Numbered from the stretch's first letter, positions 9,244 through 19,571 are shown. The stretch: DNA of 64,000 bases from Cylindrospermum stagnale PCC 7417 (GCF_000317535.1 NC_019757.1:6650501-6714500); one strand, 5' to 3'. Notes: generated by a model not told the origin, from the letters alone. Translations and numbers: made by a program.

Positions 9244-10467
9244 ATGAATATACTACATATAAATCAGTCAGATATTGGTGGTGGTGCTGGGATTGCCGGC
9301 TACCGACTACACCAAGGTTTGCTAGCACAGGGTGTTAATTCGCGATTACTCGTGGGATCAGCTAAAAGTAGTCACGATCGCGTGGCGACAGTTCCTACCA
9401 CTAAACGCCGCATGGAAAACCAGCTTTATCGCTTTACCGGGCGTTTTGGGCTAAATTATATCCACCTATTCAGCAGCTTTGATATTCCCCAGCATAGCTT
9501 CTACAAACAGGCTGATGTCCTCAATTTTCACAACCTCCATACAGGTTTTTTTAACTACCTAGCGATTCCCGCATTAACTGAAAGTAAACCTGCTGTGTTT
9601 ACGCTCCATGATATGTGGAGCTTTACGGGGCATTGCGCCTATAGTTATGATTGCGATCGCTGGAAAAGTGGTTGTGGCAAATGTCCTTATCCAGATACCT
9701 ATCCAGCCATTGCCAGAGATAATACCAGCCTAGAGTGGAAGCTAAAAAACTGGGTTTATAGTCGCTCTAATCTCAGCATTGTTACTCTAAGTCATTGGCT
9801 AACTGAGCAAGTGCAGCAGAGTATGCTCAACCAATTGCCAATTCATTATATTCCCAACGGTATCGATACAGAAGCCTATCAGCCTCTCGATCCAGAAAAA
9901 TGCCGTTCGCTTCTGGGTATACTGCCGAGTCAAAAAGTTTTGATGTTTGCCTCTCAATCCCTTAAAGATACTCGTAAGGGTAGCGACTTGCTTCTTTTAG
10001 CTCTACAAAGCTTACCAGAATCTCTGAAAGCCGAAACTGTACTGATCACTATTGGTGATGGCGGTGAAGCGATATCTGAAGGTGTGGGCATGAGCAACCT
10101 AAATTTTGGCTACGTCAATGGCGATCGCCTCAAATCTATTGTCTATTCTGCTGCTGACTTGTTCATTTTTCCCACCCGTGCTGATAATCTACCCTTGGTG
10201 CTGCAAGAGAGCATGGCCTGTGGAACGCCGATAGTCTCATTCAATATTGGCGGCGTTCCCGATCTAGTGCGTCCAGGTATCACAGGTTACTTGGCGCTAC
10301 CAGAAGATGCTCAAGATTTCTGTAACGGTATTGTCCAGCTTTTAGAAGATCGGCAACAGCGCGATCGCATGAGTGAAAACTGTAGAGCAATCGTCCTAGA
10401 AGAATACCCATTAGAGCTACAAGCTCAACGATATATTGAACTATACCATCAGCTATCTCAAACTTAA
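9244..10467 (+). CDS. GT4 family glycosyltransferase
   Basis: I place the start at ATG 9244, giving 407 residues beginning MNILHINQSD; an upstream alternative would overlap the previous gene by 23 codons. GT-B architecture is clear: GGGAGIAGYRLHQGL at the N-terminus, a Cys-rich segment HDMWSFTGHCAYSYDC with further CGKC near residues 129-150, and the donor-domain motif QESMACGTPIVSF with GGVPDLV toward the C-terminus. The Cys cluster recurs in a subset of cyanobacterial and gut-bacterial GT4 enzymes. Donor and acceptor are unknown. Confidence 0.9.
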   Translation: MNILHINQSDIGGGAGIAGYRLHQGLLAQGVNSRLLVGSAKSSHDRVATVPTTKRRMENQLYRFTGRFGLNYIHLFSSFDIPQHSFYKQADVLNFHNLHTGFFNYLAIPALTESKPAVFTLHDMWSFTGHCAYSYDCDRWKSGCGKCPYPDTYPAIARDNTSLEWKLKNWVYSRSNLSIVTLSHWLTEQVQQSMLNQLPIHYIPNGIDTEAYQPLDPEKCRSLLGILPSQKVLMFASQSLKDTRKGSDLLLLALQSLPESLKAETVLITIGDGGEAISEGVGMSNLNFGYVNGDRLKSIVYSAADLFIFPTRADNLPLVLQESMACGTPIVSFNIGGVPDLVRPGITGYLALPEDAQDFCNGIVQLLEDRQQRDRMSENCRAIVLEEYPLELQAQRYIELYHQLSQT

Positions 10468-10600
10468 ATAATAGTGCTTAGTTAATTATTAAGTTTTTAA
10501 AAGTGTCTAGTTTTATTTTTAATAATGGTACGATATTTCCCTGTAGCAGCATACAAACAACTTTCATCAGCACTTTAAATAATTATAGGATAGCAGAATA

Positions 10601-11578
10601 ATGAGTTGCCAAAACTTAAGTACACTGCCCCCATCGCCTTCAGGAAAAATTGACTGGCCTTGGACAGCAGAAACTCAGCAACTACCCGAAAAAATGCCAG
10701 ATGGGTCAGAATGGCCCAAGATTACCATAGTCACACCAAATTACAACTATGGTCATTTTCTTGAAGAAACTATCCGCTCAGTATTACTTCAGGGCTATCC
10801 CAATTTAGAATATATTATCATTGATGGCGGGAGTACTGATAATTCAGTTGAAATTATTAAAAAGTATGAGCCTTGGCTGACACATTGGGTGAGTGAAAAA
10901 GACAAAGGGCAAGCAAGCGCAATTAATAAAGGCATCGAATTAGCAACAGGTAAGTGGTTCAATTGGCTAAATAGTGATGACATTTTACTGCAAAATTCTT
11001 TAAAAACACTTGCAGAGATATCTAAACTCGTTGACAATCCTCAATGGATTAGTGGCATGAGAATTGAAATTAATGAGTCAGGTTCATTTGGAGAAATATG
11101 TGCCGCTTGGAGATATGATCCAAGTGTAATAGGTCTAGGAATTGTTGACTTTCCACAAGATGCTACTTTTGTTAATTTAGAATTTCTCAAAAAAATGAAT
11201 ATTAGATTATCTGAGAATTATCAGAATGTATTTGATACAGTTTTTCATTTTCAGTTAATGCAATATCAAAAGCCTCTATTAACTACTGCTATTTTTTCAG
11301 CTATGCGTTGGCACAAAATGCAAAAAACAGCTAATAGTGCCAATATTCACTCAGAATCAGCAGTAATACATGGTTATATTGAAAAACTACCTTTAAGTCA
11401 TCGTTTTATTCATCGATTACTGAGAACCAGATTATCTAAATTCTTTAGCGCCATATTATTATTAGCTGTATTTTATGGTGCATTACCATTCTCACGAGAT
11501 TGGACTGCTGCTCTATTTGATCGAATATCAGGTAATTTTAAATTAGTTCCAGCTCGCTCTTGTTTGCTTTTCCGTTAA
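10601..11578 (+). CDS. GT2 family glycosyltransferase with hydrophobic tail
   Basis: The 325-residue protein has a GT-A fold signature: ITIVTPNYNYGHFL, IIIDGGSTDNS and a DxD-like SDD in FNWLNSDD near residue 125. The C-terminal region contains a hydrophobic stretch (FFSAILLLAVFYGALPF, about residues 282-298) that could hold it on the membrane. The family forms single glycosidic bonds from NDP-sugars using a metal ion at the DxD site. It is followed by another GT2 gene after about 70 bp. Confidence 0.87.
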   Translation: MSCQNLSTLPPSPSGKIDWPWTAETQQLPEKMPDGSEWPKITIVTPNYNYGHFLEETIRSVLLQGYPNLEYIIIDGGSTDNSVEIIKKYEPWLTHWVSEKDKGQASAINKGIELATGKWFNWLNSDDILLQNSLKTLAEISKLVDNPQWISGMRIEINESGSFGEICAAWRYDPSVIGLGIVDFPQDATFVNLEFLKKMNIRLSENYQNVFDTVFHFQLMQYQKPLLTTAIFSAMRWHKMQKTANSANIHSESAVIHGYIEKLPLSHRFIHRLLRTRLSKFFSAILLLAVFYGALPFSRDWTAALFDRISGNFKLVPARSCLLFR

Positions 11579-11651
11579 TGTTTTTGACTCAAAGATTAAT
11601 AATATATTATATTCACTCATCCTTAATCAAATTAAGTTTAGGATTCTCTAA

Positions 11652-12611
11652 ATGCCCTTAGTTTCGGTAATCATCCCCTGCTACAATGCAGCAAAATTTT
11701 TATCAGCTACCCTAGAAAGTGTCTTTAATCAAACCCTAAAAAATTATGAAATTATACTAATTGATGACGGTTCAACTGACAACACCGCAACTTTGATTCG
11801 CTCTTTTGGAGCAAGTATCAGAGCAGAGTTCACTTCTAATCAAGGTGCTAGTGCGGCACGTAACCGAGGGACAAACCTGGCTCAAGGTCAGTTCATTCAG
11901 TATTTAGATGCAGATGACCTGTTGCGGGTAGATGCATTAGAAAAACGAGTAAATGCTCTTGTTAAAAGTGGTGCAGATGTAGCCTATTCAGATTGGCAAC
12001 GACTAGAAGAAGGGGAAGATGACAACTTTGAACTAGGGGAAGTTGTAGCCAGGCGGATTGAAGATATTAATCCTAACCCAGAGATTGCCCTGTTTACAGA
12101 TTTTTGGGCACCACCTGCTGCTTTACTTTACCACCGCCGGATTGTTGAGGCAATTGGAGCTTGGAATGAATCTCTGCCGATCATTCAGGACGCTCGCTTT
12201 TTTTTAGATGCGGCTTTAGTGGGAGGTAAGTTTGTTTATGTACCTGGTGTGCAAGCAGATTATCGAATTCAAAAAACTACTAATAGCTTATCTCGCCGTA
12301 ACCCTGCTAGCTTTGTTCAGGATTGCTTTCTGAATGCTTGCCAAGTAGAGGAGATATGGAAAGCTAATGGCGGTATAACTCCAGAGCGTTGCGTTGCACT
12401 AGAAAAAGTTTACGGACAATTAGCACGATTTTACTTTGAACATGACCGCTTAAGGTTCTACGAAGTGCTTTCTAAAATTCATAAACTGAATCCCAATTAT
12501 CTTCCTTCCAGTCCAAAAAGTTTGCGACAGTTGTCAAAATGGCTAGGATATGAACAGGCAGAGGCAATCGCCTTGGCTTACCGACAAACTAAAAAAAAAT
12601 TAGCAAGATGA
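11652..12611 (+). CDS. GT2 family glycosyltransferase
   Basis: The 319-residue protein shows the complete GT-A core: VSVIIPCYNAAKFL at the N-terminus, ILIDDGSTDNT, the ARNRG motif in SAARNRGTN and the DADD metal-binding motif near residue 94. The remainder is helical with no membrane span. It is an inverting-type GT2 by family; the sugar is unknown. The intergenic regions on both sides contain no terminator, so it is read as part of the cluster. Confidence 0.88.
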   Translation: MPLVSVIIPCYNAAKFLSATLESVFNQTLKNYEIILIDDGSTDNTATLIRSFGASIRAEFTSNQGASAARNRGTNLAQGQFIQYLDADDLLRVDALEKRVNALVKSGADVAYSDWQRLEEGEDDNFELGEVVARRIEDINPNPEIALFTDFWAPPAALLYHRRIVEAIGAWNESLPIIQDARFFLDAALVGGKFVYVPGVQADYRIQKTTNSLSRRNPASFVQDCFLNACQVEEIWKANGGITPERCVALEKVYGQLARFYFEHDRLRFYEVLSKIHKLNPNYLPSSPKSLRQLSKWLGYEQAEAIALAYRQTKKKLAR

Positions 12612-12755
12612 ACTACCAGTCTGTCCGATTTAGGGAATTTTATATGCCTAATTAATTATTTAATGTCATTTTATTTGTAAGATTATGACAAAATTGTCTC
12701 AGAAAATACGTAGTTCACAGCCCAACCCAGAAGTTTCTCATCACTTCAACCTAAA

Positions 12756-14093
12756 GTGAAAGTTATCCAAGTCCCTTTCTGTTTCTATCCCGATCCTGTA
12801 GGTGGTACTGAGGTCTACGTTGAAGCTCTGTCGCGCTACTTGCAGCAACAGGGAGTGGAGGTTCTGGTTGCCGCTCCAGGGTTCGTCAGTGAGTCCTACC
12901 TACATCATCAGCTGAGAGTACACCGCTTTGCAGTATCGCCAAGAGTCCAAAATATCCGAGAAATCTATGGCGAAGGCGATCGCCTTGCTGCCTCAGAATT
13001 CAGCCGCATTCTCGAAGTAGAAAAACCTGATTTAGTGCATCTTCATGCCTTCACAAGTAGCGTTTCTCTGCGGTTAGTTCAAGCTGCTAAACAACGGCAA
13101 ATCCCCGTTGTCTTTACCTACCATACTCCCACTGTGAGCTGCCAACGGGGAACGCTGATGCAATGGGGTACTGAAATCTGTGATGGTAAGGTGGATTTAC
13201 AAAAGTGCAGCCAGTGTACTTTACAAGGGTTGGGACTGAATCAAACCATCGCTAAGGCGATCGGCAGTTTCCCGCCCCAAATAGGATATTTGCTAGGCAG
13301 CTTGAATTTACAGGGAGGCGTTTGGACAGCTTTGCGAATGACAGAATTAGTTAATCTTCGCCATGCAAATCTAAATTCTCTACTGTCTGAGGTTAATCAT
13401 ATTGTGGCAGTGTGCAACTGGATCAAGGATGTTTTGTTACTCAACGACGTTCCCTTGTCCAAAATTACCGTTATCCCCCAAGGGCTTTGTCATGACCTAA
13501 CAAAAAAAGCTAACTATAGCCCTCAATGTTATACACCAACCTTAAAAATTGCTTTCTTGGGTCGGCTTAACCCCACTAAGGGTATCCATATTTTAATCGC
13601 AGCTTTGCGAGCAGTCCCTGATTTACCAATCAGTTTAGACATTTATGGCGTTTCCCAGGGAATAGCCAGTGATACCTACCAACAGGAATTGCAGGCTCTA
13701 GCAGCCAACGACCCACGCATCCGTTTTAAACCTCCAGTTCCTGCTGAACAAGTGACAGTAACACTGGTAGACTATGACCTGTTGGCGGTTCCATCCCAGT
13801 GGTTAGAAACTGGACCAATGGTGGTTCTTGAAGCCTTTGCAGCTAGAGTTCCAGTCATAGGTTCTAATCTAGGCGGTATCGCCGAGCTAGTTCAGTCCGA
13901 AGTCAACGGCATATTGGTAGAACCTAGTTCTGTTACTGCCTGGAGCCAAGCTCTACAGCGACTATGCCAGGATAGAGATCTGCTGATGCGCCTCGGATCT
14001 GGCATCCAGCCTCCCCAAAGAATGGAGACAGTAGCAACCCAAATGCTATCAATCTATCGTGCGGCATTACAAAATCAGACGACTTCGACATAG
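12756..14093 (+). CDS. GT4 family glycosyltransferase
   Basis: Translation starts at a GTG (12756) with MKVIQVPFCFYPDPVGGTEVYVEAL, a normal GT4 opening with the GGxE loop. The 445-residue protein has a Cys cluster around residues 128-155 (CQRG, CDGK, CSQC), and a donor domain with IAFLGRLNPTKG and VVLEAFAARVPVIGSNLGG. The Cys cluster may bind metal, by analogy with the GT4 at 9244. No membrane segment is visible. It probably extends the repeat unit on the cytosolic face. Confidence 0.88.
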   Translation: MKVIQVPFCFYPDPVGGTEVYVEALSRYLQQQGVEVLVAAPGFVSESYLHHQLRVHRFAVSPRVQNIREIYGEGDRLAASEFSRILEVEKPDLVHLHAFTSSVSLRLVQAAKQRQIPVVFTYHTPTVSCQRGTLMQWGTEICDGKVDLQKCSQCTLQGLGLNQTIAKAIGSFPPQIGYLLGSLNLQGGVWTALRMTELVNLRHANLNSLLSEVNHIVAVCNWIKDVLLLNDVPLSKITVIPQGLCHDLTKKANYSPQCYTPTLKIAFLGRLNPTKGIHILIAALRAVPDLPISLDIYGVSQGIASDTYQQELQALAANDPRIRFKPPVPAEQVTVTLVDYDLLAVPSQWLETGPMVVLEAFAARVPVIGSNLGGIAELVQSEVNGILVEPSSVTAWSQALQRLCQDRDLLMRLGSGIQPPQRMETVATQMLSIYRAALQNQTTST

Positions 14094-14214
14094 TCGGGAA
14101 AATTCCGAGTTTTATTTTTCAATGGTCAATCATTGACGTAAGTGAAACTATATGGTATGTTTTCAACGACAAAAAGTTTGGTTAAGATGTTTAATAGATA
14201 AAATTTCCTTAAAA

Positions 14215-15363
14215 ATGCTTACAGGACAAAAAATTCTCTACGTCCAATACACCAACCCTGGAGGTTATCCACCCTTAGAGCACAGTTCCCGCATTTTGGC
14301 ACAAGAGGGTTGGGACGTAGTGTTTCTAGGTACTGGAGCTTATGGTGCATCCGATTTGTGTTTTCCACCTCATTCCAACATCAATGTACAACTGATGCCC
14401 TTTTGTCCTGCTGGTTGGCGGCAGAAGTTGCATTACTTGCAATTTTGTCTCTGGGTACTGATTTGGACATTACGCTGGCAACCTCGATGCATATATGCCT
14501 CAGATCTATTATCATGCCCGGTTGCTGTAGTGTTGAGTTTTCTGCCGAATGTGAGTGTTATATATCACGAACACGATTCACCTAACAATACATCTGAGAG
14601 CTTTTTTATTCGCTTCTGTTTGACAACTCGAAAATGGTTGGCTCTAAGAGCTAAAATATGCATCTTGCCGAATCAAAAACGGGTAGAGCAGTTTTCCTTA
14701 GATACAGGCACCCATCACCAGATTTTCTGCGTATGGAATTGTCCCACTCAAGTGGAGGCTACCACTAAGCCTCTGTCTCCTCAAAGAGACGGTTTACAGA
14801 TTTTGTATCATGGCTCCATCGTGCCATCTCGACTACCTGCGGAGGTATTAAAAGCCCTGGTTATGTTTCCTACTATCAAATTGCGTGTCATTGGCTATGA
14901 CACAGTGGGGTATCAGAGCTATACGCAACAATTGCGAGAGATTGCCGATCAACTAGGGGTTGCCAACCAGGTAGAATTTATTGCCGCCATGCCAAGATAT
15001 GAACTTTTAAAATGGTGTCATGACTGTGATATTGGGCTAGCATTCATGCCTCTAAATGGTGACGATATCAACCAGCAATCTATGGTTGGTGCTTCCAACA
15101 AACCTTTTGACTACCTCGCCTGTGGGCTGCCACTCTTGGTTTCCAATCTGCCCGACTGGAAACAAATGTATGTGGAGCCTGGTTACGGTTTAGCTTGTGA
15201 TCCAGATGATACAGAAAGTATAGCTGCTTCCTTAAAATGGTATTTAGATCATCCAGTTAAAATGCGAGAAATGGGTGATATTGGCAGACAGCGTATCCTG
15301 GATGAGTGGAATTATGAGATGCAGTTTGCACCAGTTATAGAGTTCATAAAAACTTTGGTTTAG
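14215..15363 (+). CDS. Glycosyltransferase, GT4-like
   Basis: I favour ATG 14215 (382 residues, MLTGQKILYVQYTNPGGYPP) because the GT-B core starts there; ATG 14152 would add 21 residues without a recognisable motif. Visible elements are PLEHSSRILA, a hydrophobic segment around CLWVLIWTLRW that may touch the membrane, LQILYHGSIVPSRL opening the donor domain, and GASNKPFDYLACGLPLLVSN as donor loop. Overall it is more divergent than the neighbouring GT4 genes. Its specificity is unknown. Confidence 0.8.
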   Translation: MLTGQKILYVQYTNPGGYPPLEHSSRILAQEGWDVVFLGTGAYGASDLCFPPHSNINVQLMPFCPAGWRQKLHYLQFCLWVLIWTLRWQPRCIYASDLLSCPVAVVLSFLPNVSVIYHEHDSPNNTSESFFIRFCLTTRKWLALRAKICILPNQKRVEQFSLDTGTHHQIFCVWNCPTQVEATTKPLSPQRDGLQILYHGSIVPSRLPAEVLKALVMFPTIKLRVIGYDTVGYQSYTQQLREIADQLGVANQVEFIAAMPRYELLKWCHDCDIGLAFMPLNGDDINQQSMVGASNKPFDYLACGLPLLVSNLPDWKQMYVEPGYGLACDPDDTESIAASLKWYLDHPVKMREMGDIGRQRILDEWNYEMQFAPVIEFIKTLV

Positions 15364-15384
15364 ATAATTTTTTTTGCATAAAAG

Positions 15385-16053
15385 ATGACTAAAACTATGT
15401 TTCCATTAATGAATACTTTGTATAATTTTATACTTACAACTTTAAAGAATCCAAATCAAGTAATACCTAAGCTTAAAGGAAAATACAACCGCTTTGTAAT
15501 GCAAGTAAATGAAAGCAGTATCATAGGCGATACTAATGACGTATTTACAGCTTCAAATCTTCCCTCCGAACTCATAGATAAGGCAATAGAGATATTTAAT
15601 CCAACCTCAGTTCTTGATCTAGGTTGTGGCACTGGTCAAGCAGTCAGTTATTTTATCGAAAAAGGTGTTCCAACAGTTCTAGGGGTTGAAGGCTCGGCAG
15701 TTGTAATTGCACAGGCAAAATGTTCAAAGTTTATAACTCAATTTGATCTGAACAAAGAACTAAATCTGAATCGTAAATTTGACATGATTTTCTCTTATGA
15801 ATTTGTAGAACATATTCATTCCAAACACGTTGATATTTTGCTAAAAAATTTTTCAAATCACTCAAATTTAATTGTATTGAGTGCTGCTAGACCAGGTCAA
15901 GGCGGGCTTGGGCATTTTAACGAGCAGTATTCAGAGTATTGGATAGAAAAATTCGAGAATGAGGGATACAACTATGATGTTGAATTGACACAAATACTCA
16001 AGGCAGCAGAAAAAATGTACCCAGAAAACATTTTAGTATTTAAGCGCTTCTAA
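15385..16053 (+). CDS. SAM-dependent methyltransferase
   Basis: The 222-residue protein has VLDLGCGTG at residues 76-84 and VLGVEGS following the second strand, then MIFSYEFVEHI. These are the hallmarks of a class I methyltransferase. The N-terminal about 70 residues are an extra head. It lacks a KPGG loop; instead it has SAARPGQGGLGHFN, which resembles enzymes acting on sugar or lipid-linked sugar substrates. It lies 21 bp after a glycosyltransferase and 27 bp before another. Confidence 0.8.
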   Translation: MTKTMFPLMNTLYNFILTTLKNPNQVIPKLKGKYNRFVMQVNESSIIGDTNDVFTASNLPSELIDKAIEIFNPTSVLDLGCGTGQAVSYFIEKGVPTVLGVEGSAVVIAQAKCSKFITQFDLNKELNLNRKFDMIFSYEFVEHIHSKHVDILLKNFSNHSNLIVLSAARPGQGGLGHFNEQYSEYWIEKFENEGYNYDVELTQILKAAEKMYPENILVFKRF

Positions 16054-16080
16054 TCTAATAAGCAATGAAGGGTAAAATTT

Positions 16081-16998
16081 GTGCAGAATATTGCTCTGGT
16101 TATTCCTACTTATAATAGTGTAAAAACCATAGAAGAAACCCTAGATTCTGTTCTTCAGACACAAGGTCAATTTCTAGGCAAAATTTCTGCTGTATATATC
16201 GCTGATGACTGCTCTAACGATGGGACTATTACCTTAGTAAAAACAAAATGCAACGCTTCAATACCAATGTATATATTGCAGGGAGAACAAAACCTAGGTG
16301 AAAGAAAAAATGTCAATAATGTAATAAACTTAATTAAAGGAACTACAGATTGGTTTCTGATTTTACATTCTGATGATATTGCCAAGCCAAATTGGCTAGA
16401 AATGATGATATCAAGGATAGAAGCTTGTTCAGAAAATGTAGGAAGTATTTGCTCAAGTTGGGACAATTTAATGCTTGACGGTTCTATAAACCCGGGAGAA
16501 GACGACGCTAGTAAACAAGTTGGAGTCATTGAGGGTAATGATGAAGCTGTCAGAGGTACTTTATTGAAAGGGTGCTGGTGGCATATATCGGGCTGTGCCA
16601 TTCGAGTTAAAGCTTTTGAGGATTGTGGAGTCTTTAATCCAAAACTCCCACAGTTAGGTGATTGGGAGTGGTTATTACGCTGTCTCCATAGTGGATGGTC
16701 TGTAGAATACATTCCGAGAACATTAATTTTGTATAGACAAAATCCTACAAGTGTTTCCTCTAAATCATTTCAGACCCATCGGGATATTAGGGAATTCATG
16801 GAAATTTTGCCTAACTATATTAATTTATTAGAATCAACAGAGCTACTTCATCTCTATATGAAGCAAATTAAATTTATGTCTAGGAGATTAATAAAATCTT
16901 TAATAACGCTAAATACAAAAAGATTTTTGCTATCTTTCCAAGTCTTATTTATGTTGTTAAACAGTCTGAGGAAATCTCAACAAAGCTTAAAGTCGTGA
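16081..16998 (+). CDS. GT2 family glycosyltransferase
   Basis: Translation begins at a GTG (16081) after an AAGGGT box. The 305-residue protein contains IALVIPTYNSVKTIEETL, YIADDCSNDGT and a HSDD metal motif near residue 99, with the downstream GDWEWLLR segment common in GT2 enzymes. The C-terminus is basic and helical. The sequence after it up to 17343 is AT-rich and non-coding, a break in an otherwise tight cluster. Confidence 0.85.
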   Translation: MQNIALVIPTYNSVKTIEETLDSVLQTQGQFLGKISAVYIADDCSNDGTITLVKTKCNASIPMYILQGEQNLGERKNVNNVINLIKGTTDWFLILHSDDIAKPNWLEMMISRIEACSENVGSICSSWDNLMLDGSINPGEDDASKQVGVIEGNDEAVRGTLLKGCWWHISGCAIRVKAFEDCGVFNPKLPQLGDWEWLLRCLHSGWSVEYIPRTLILYRQNPTSVSSKSFQTHRDIREFMEILPNYINLLESTELLHLYMKQIKFMSRRLIKSLITLNTKRFLLSFQVLFMLLNSLRKSQQSLKS

Positions 16999-17343
16999 GA
17001 CTCTTGAAAGTTAAATAAAATTTAACTTGATATTTATTTATAGATTCCGCTATTTTAGGCTTAAGATATTATGTATTTACATTTAGCTTATGTAAAAAAT
17101 ATATCTAGTAGTATCCTCTGGCAGGATAATTATCTCTCTAATATCAAGGAATATCATTTGTTAATTTGTAATAAACTTATTTATATTAAATATTTATCCA
17201 CACCTTCTATCTATGTGATATCGTCTATAAGACTTAATAATTAAATTTTAATATAATTTATAATTAATGTTCCTAAGATTAATAAAATAAGTTTATTAAT
17301 AGTTGGTTGAGCTAATCTAAATAAAAATATAATTTTAAAGCTA
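16999..17343. other. AT-rich spacer within the polysaccharide cluster
   Basis: This 345-bp gap is conspicuously AT-rich and has no open frame, hairpin with T-tract or recognisable repeat. It is the largest gap inside the cluster and may contain an internal promoter or mark a junction between two assembled gene blocks. Confidence 0.5.
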
Positions 17344-18546
17344 ATGCTGGCAGTTATAGAAACACATCCAATTCAGTATCGTGCCCCTGTATATCGAACC
17401 CTAAGCAACCAGTTTGGTATCCCAATAATAGTAATTTATGGTTCAGACTTTAGTATTATAGGGTACGAAGATAAAGAATTCGGGACAAAATTTGCTTGGG
17501 ATATTGATTTGATATCGGGATATGCATCACAATTTCTTTCTCAAGTAAAAACGGGTGGGGCGCAGTCTTTTGAAACAGTCTCTTCTCAAGGATTGACAGC
17601 CGTCTTACAAAAAATACAACCAAAAGCATTGCTGATTACAGGCTACAACCATAGTCTCTACCAGGCAGCTTTCTATCATGCATTGATAGGCAAGTATCCT
17701 ATTCTGTTTCGTGGAGAAACAACTGATCATGCTCAACAAAGAAGTCCATTCAAAGCGGCGCTACGGAATTCATTTCTACACTGGATTTACCGTAGATGTT
17801 CTAAATTACTCTACATTGGTCAATACTCTAAAGCTCATTTCCAACGATTAGGCTGTTCAGATAAAAAACTAATTTTTTCACCTTATTGTATCAGTACTAG
17901 TCCCTTTCAATGCAATGAACTTGATCGAGGTCAATTCCGTCAGTTCACTCGCCAAAGTTTAGGTATTACAGATACACAAATTGTGCTACTTTTTAGTGGA
18001 AAACTAAGTACCAGAAAAAGACCAGATTTGTTGCTGCAAGCAGTTAAGCTATTATCTCCAGAAATTCGCAGTCAAGTTGTGGTTCTCTTTCTCGGTGATG
18101 GAGAGTTGAAAACGGTCTTAAAAGATTTGGCGTATAGCTCACCGGCAATAACGGCTCATTTTCTGGGCTTTCAGAACCAGACTCAGCTAAGTCGCTACTA
18201 CCACACAGCTGATTTCCTTGTATTACCAAGTCAAAATTCTGAAACTTGGGGTCTTGTTGTGAATGAGGCTTTACATCACGGATTACCTGCTATTGTTTCC
18301 CAAGCTGTTGGTTGTGCACCAGACTTGATTAATCCTGGTGTTACTGGAGATATTTTCGAGACAGGCTCCGCTCAAAGTCTGGCTCAAGCAATTGAGCGAT
18401 GTCTGGGAAAAAGTAGATCCGCGTCTACGCTGTCACTTATTGGCAGACCAGACATTCAGAGAGAATGTCGCCAGAAGGTAAGTGCTTATTCTGTAGAAAA
18501 AGCTGCTGAGGGTATTGCAATAGCATATAAAGAAATAACAGCATGA
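17344..18546 (+). CDS. GT4 family glycosyltransferase
   Basis: The 400-residue protein starts IETHPIQYRAPVYRTL, a known opening of a GT4 subgroup. Its donor domain has LLFSGKLSTRKRPD near residue 220, LGDGELK, and LPSQNSETWGLVVNEAL with GCAPDLI. No transmembrane segment is seen. It overlaps the next gene by four bases (ATGA at 18543-18546), so the products are translationally coupled. Confidence 0.88.
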   Translation: MLAVIETHPIQYRAPVYRTLSNQFGIPIIVIYGSDFSIIGYEDKEFGTKFAWDIDLISGYASQFLSQVKTGGAQSFETVSSQGLTAVLQKIQPKALLITGYNHSLYQAAFYHALIGKYPILFRGETTDHAQQRSPFKAALRNSFLHWIYRRCSKLLYIGQYSKAHFQRLGCSDKKLIFSPYCISTSPFQCNELDRGQFRQFTRQSLGITDTQIVLLFSGKLSTRKRPDLLLQAVKLLSPEIRSQVVVLFLGDGELKTVLKDLAYSSPAITAHFLGFQNQTQLSRYYHTADFLVLPSQNSETWGLVVNEALHHGLPAIVSQAVGCAPDLINPGVTGDIFETGSAQSLAQAIERCLGKSRSASTLSLIGRPDIQRECRQKVSAYSVEKAAEGIAIAYKEITA

Positions 18547-19571
18547 GACTCCTAATAGCTGGCTTGTTAGATGGAACTCATATAGGTGGTGCCTTTTTTA
18601 AGGCTGCTCAGTGTCTTGATTTAAACCCTAAATTATTTGATATTAAATTAGCTTACGCAGGTCCAAAATGGCTACAGCGAATTAATTGGCATTTCCGAGG
18701 AAAATACCCATCACAACTACGAGGCTTGAGCCAGAAAATTGTATGGGAATGTGAAAATTCAAAACCTGAATTATTTATTTCTACTGGCATTGCGCCTATC
18801 AATCAACAAGCATTAGTTCAGATGGAAAGTATGGGCATCAAGAGAATCAACTTTCTCACTGATGATCCCTGGAATTCAGCCCACTATGCTCCTTGGTTTT
18901 TTGAAGCATTGCCTCACTACGACATTGTTTTTTCTCCTCGCCGTGCCAATATTGATGAACTTGTGCAGGCAGGTTGCCCCAATGTTCAGTATTTACCGTT
19001 TGGGTTTGATCATGAGTGCTTTTATCCTGAAGTGTTCATAAATCCAGAAGTACAACTTCAGTATGGTTGTGATGTAGTTTTTGCAGGTGGTGCTGATCGC
19101 GATCGAGTAGAGTATATTTCTGCACTAATTGAGTCAGGGATAGATGTAAACCTCTATGGAGGATATTGGGAACGTTACCTGGAAACAAGAGCTTATACTC
19201 ATGGGATAGCTAACGTCGCAACATTGCGGCTTGCTTTAACAGGTGCAAAAATTGCTCTTTGCCTGGTTCGTAAGGCAAATCGAGACGGAAACTGTATGCG
19301 GACATTTGAGGTTCCGGCGGTAGGAGCCTGTATGCTCACTGAAGATACCCAGGAACATCGAGAAATCTTTGGTGACGAGGGAAAAGCAGTAGTTTATTTC
19401 AAAACTATTTCAGAAATGGTGGAGAAAGCGCAGTGGTTGCTTAATCACGAAGTTGAACGGCAACGCCTGGCTCTGAATGCCCATTTATTGATTTTTCATG
19501 GTAAACACACCTATAAAGATCGGCTAGAGATAATGCTTTCTCAGACAGCAAACCTGTTGTTTAAACAATGA
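18543..19571 (+). CDS. CgeB-like glycosyltransferase
   Basis: This 342-residue protein is of the CgeB/YkvP-like group of GT-B enzymes. Supporting features are NFLTDDPWNSAHYAP in the first domain, the FGFDHECFYPE link, VVFAGGADRDRVEYI opening the second domain, and TFEVPAVGACMLTED with the acidic pair near the end. CgeB itself is a Bacillus spore-coat glycosylation protein; the group is widespread in polysaccharide loci. ATGA overlaps with both neighbours make a tightly coupled three-gene block. Confidence 0.83.
   Translation: MRLLIAGLLDGTHIGGAFFKAAQCLDLNPKLFDIKLAYAGPKWLQRINWHFRGKYPSQLRGLSQKIVWECENSKPELFISTGIAPINQQALVQMESMGIKRINFLTDDPWNSAHYAPWFFEALPHYDIVFSPRRANIDELVQAGCPNVQYLPFGFDHECFYPEVFINPEVQLQYGCDVVFAGGADRDRVEYISALIESGIDVNLYGGYWERYLETRAYTHGIANVATLRLALTGAKIALCLVRKANRDGNCMRTFEVPAVGACMLTEDTQEHREIFGDEGKAVVYFKTISEMVEKAQWLLNHEVERQRLALNAHLLIFHGKHTYKDRLEIMLSQTANLLFKQ

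Noticed and set aside
16167-16712. 181-codon antisense frame in a GT2 gene
   Set aside because: The sense strand encodes a complete GT2 core; the antisense peptide has no recognisable domain.
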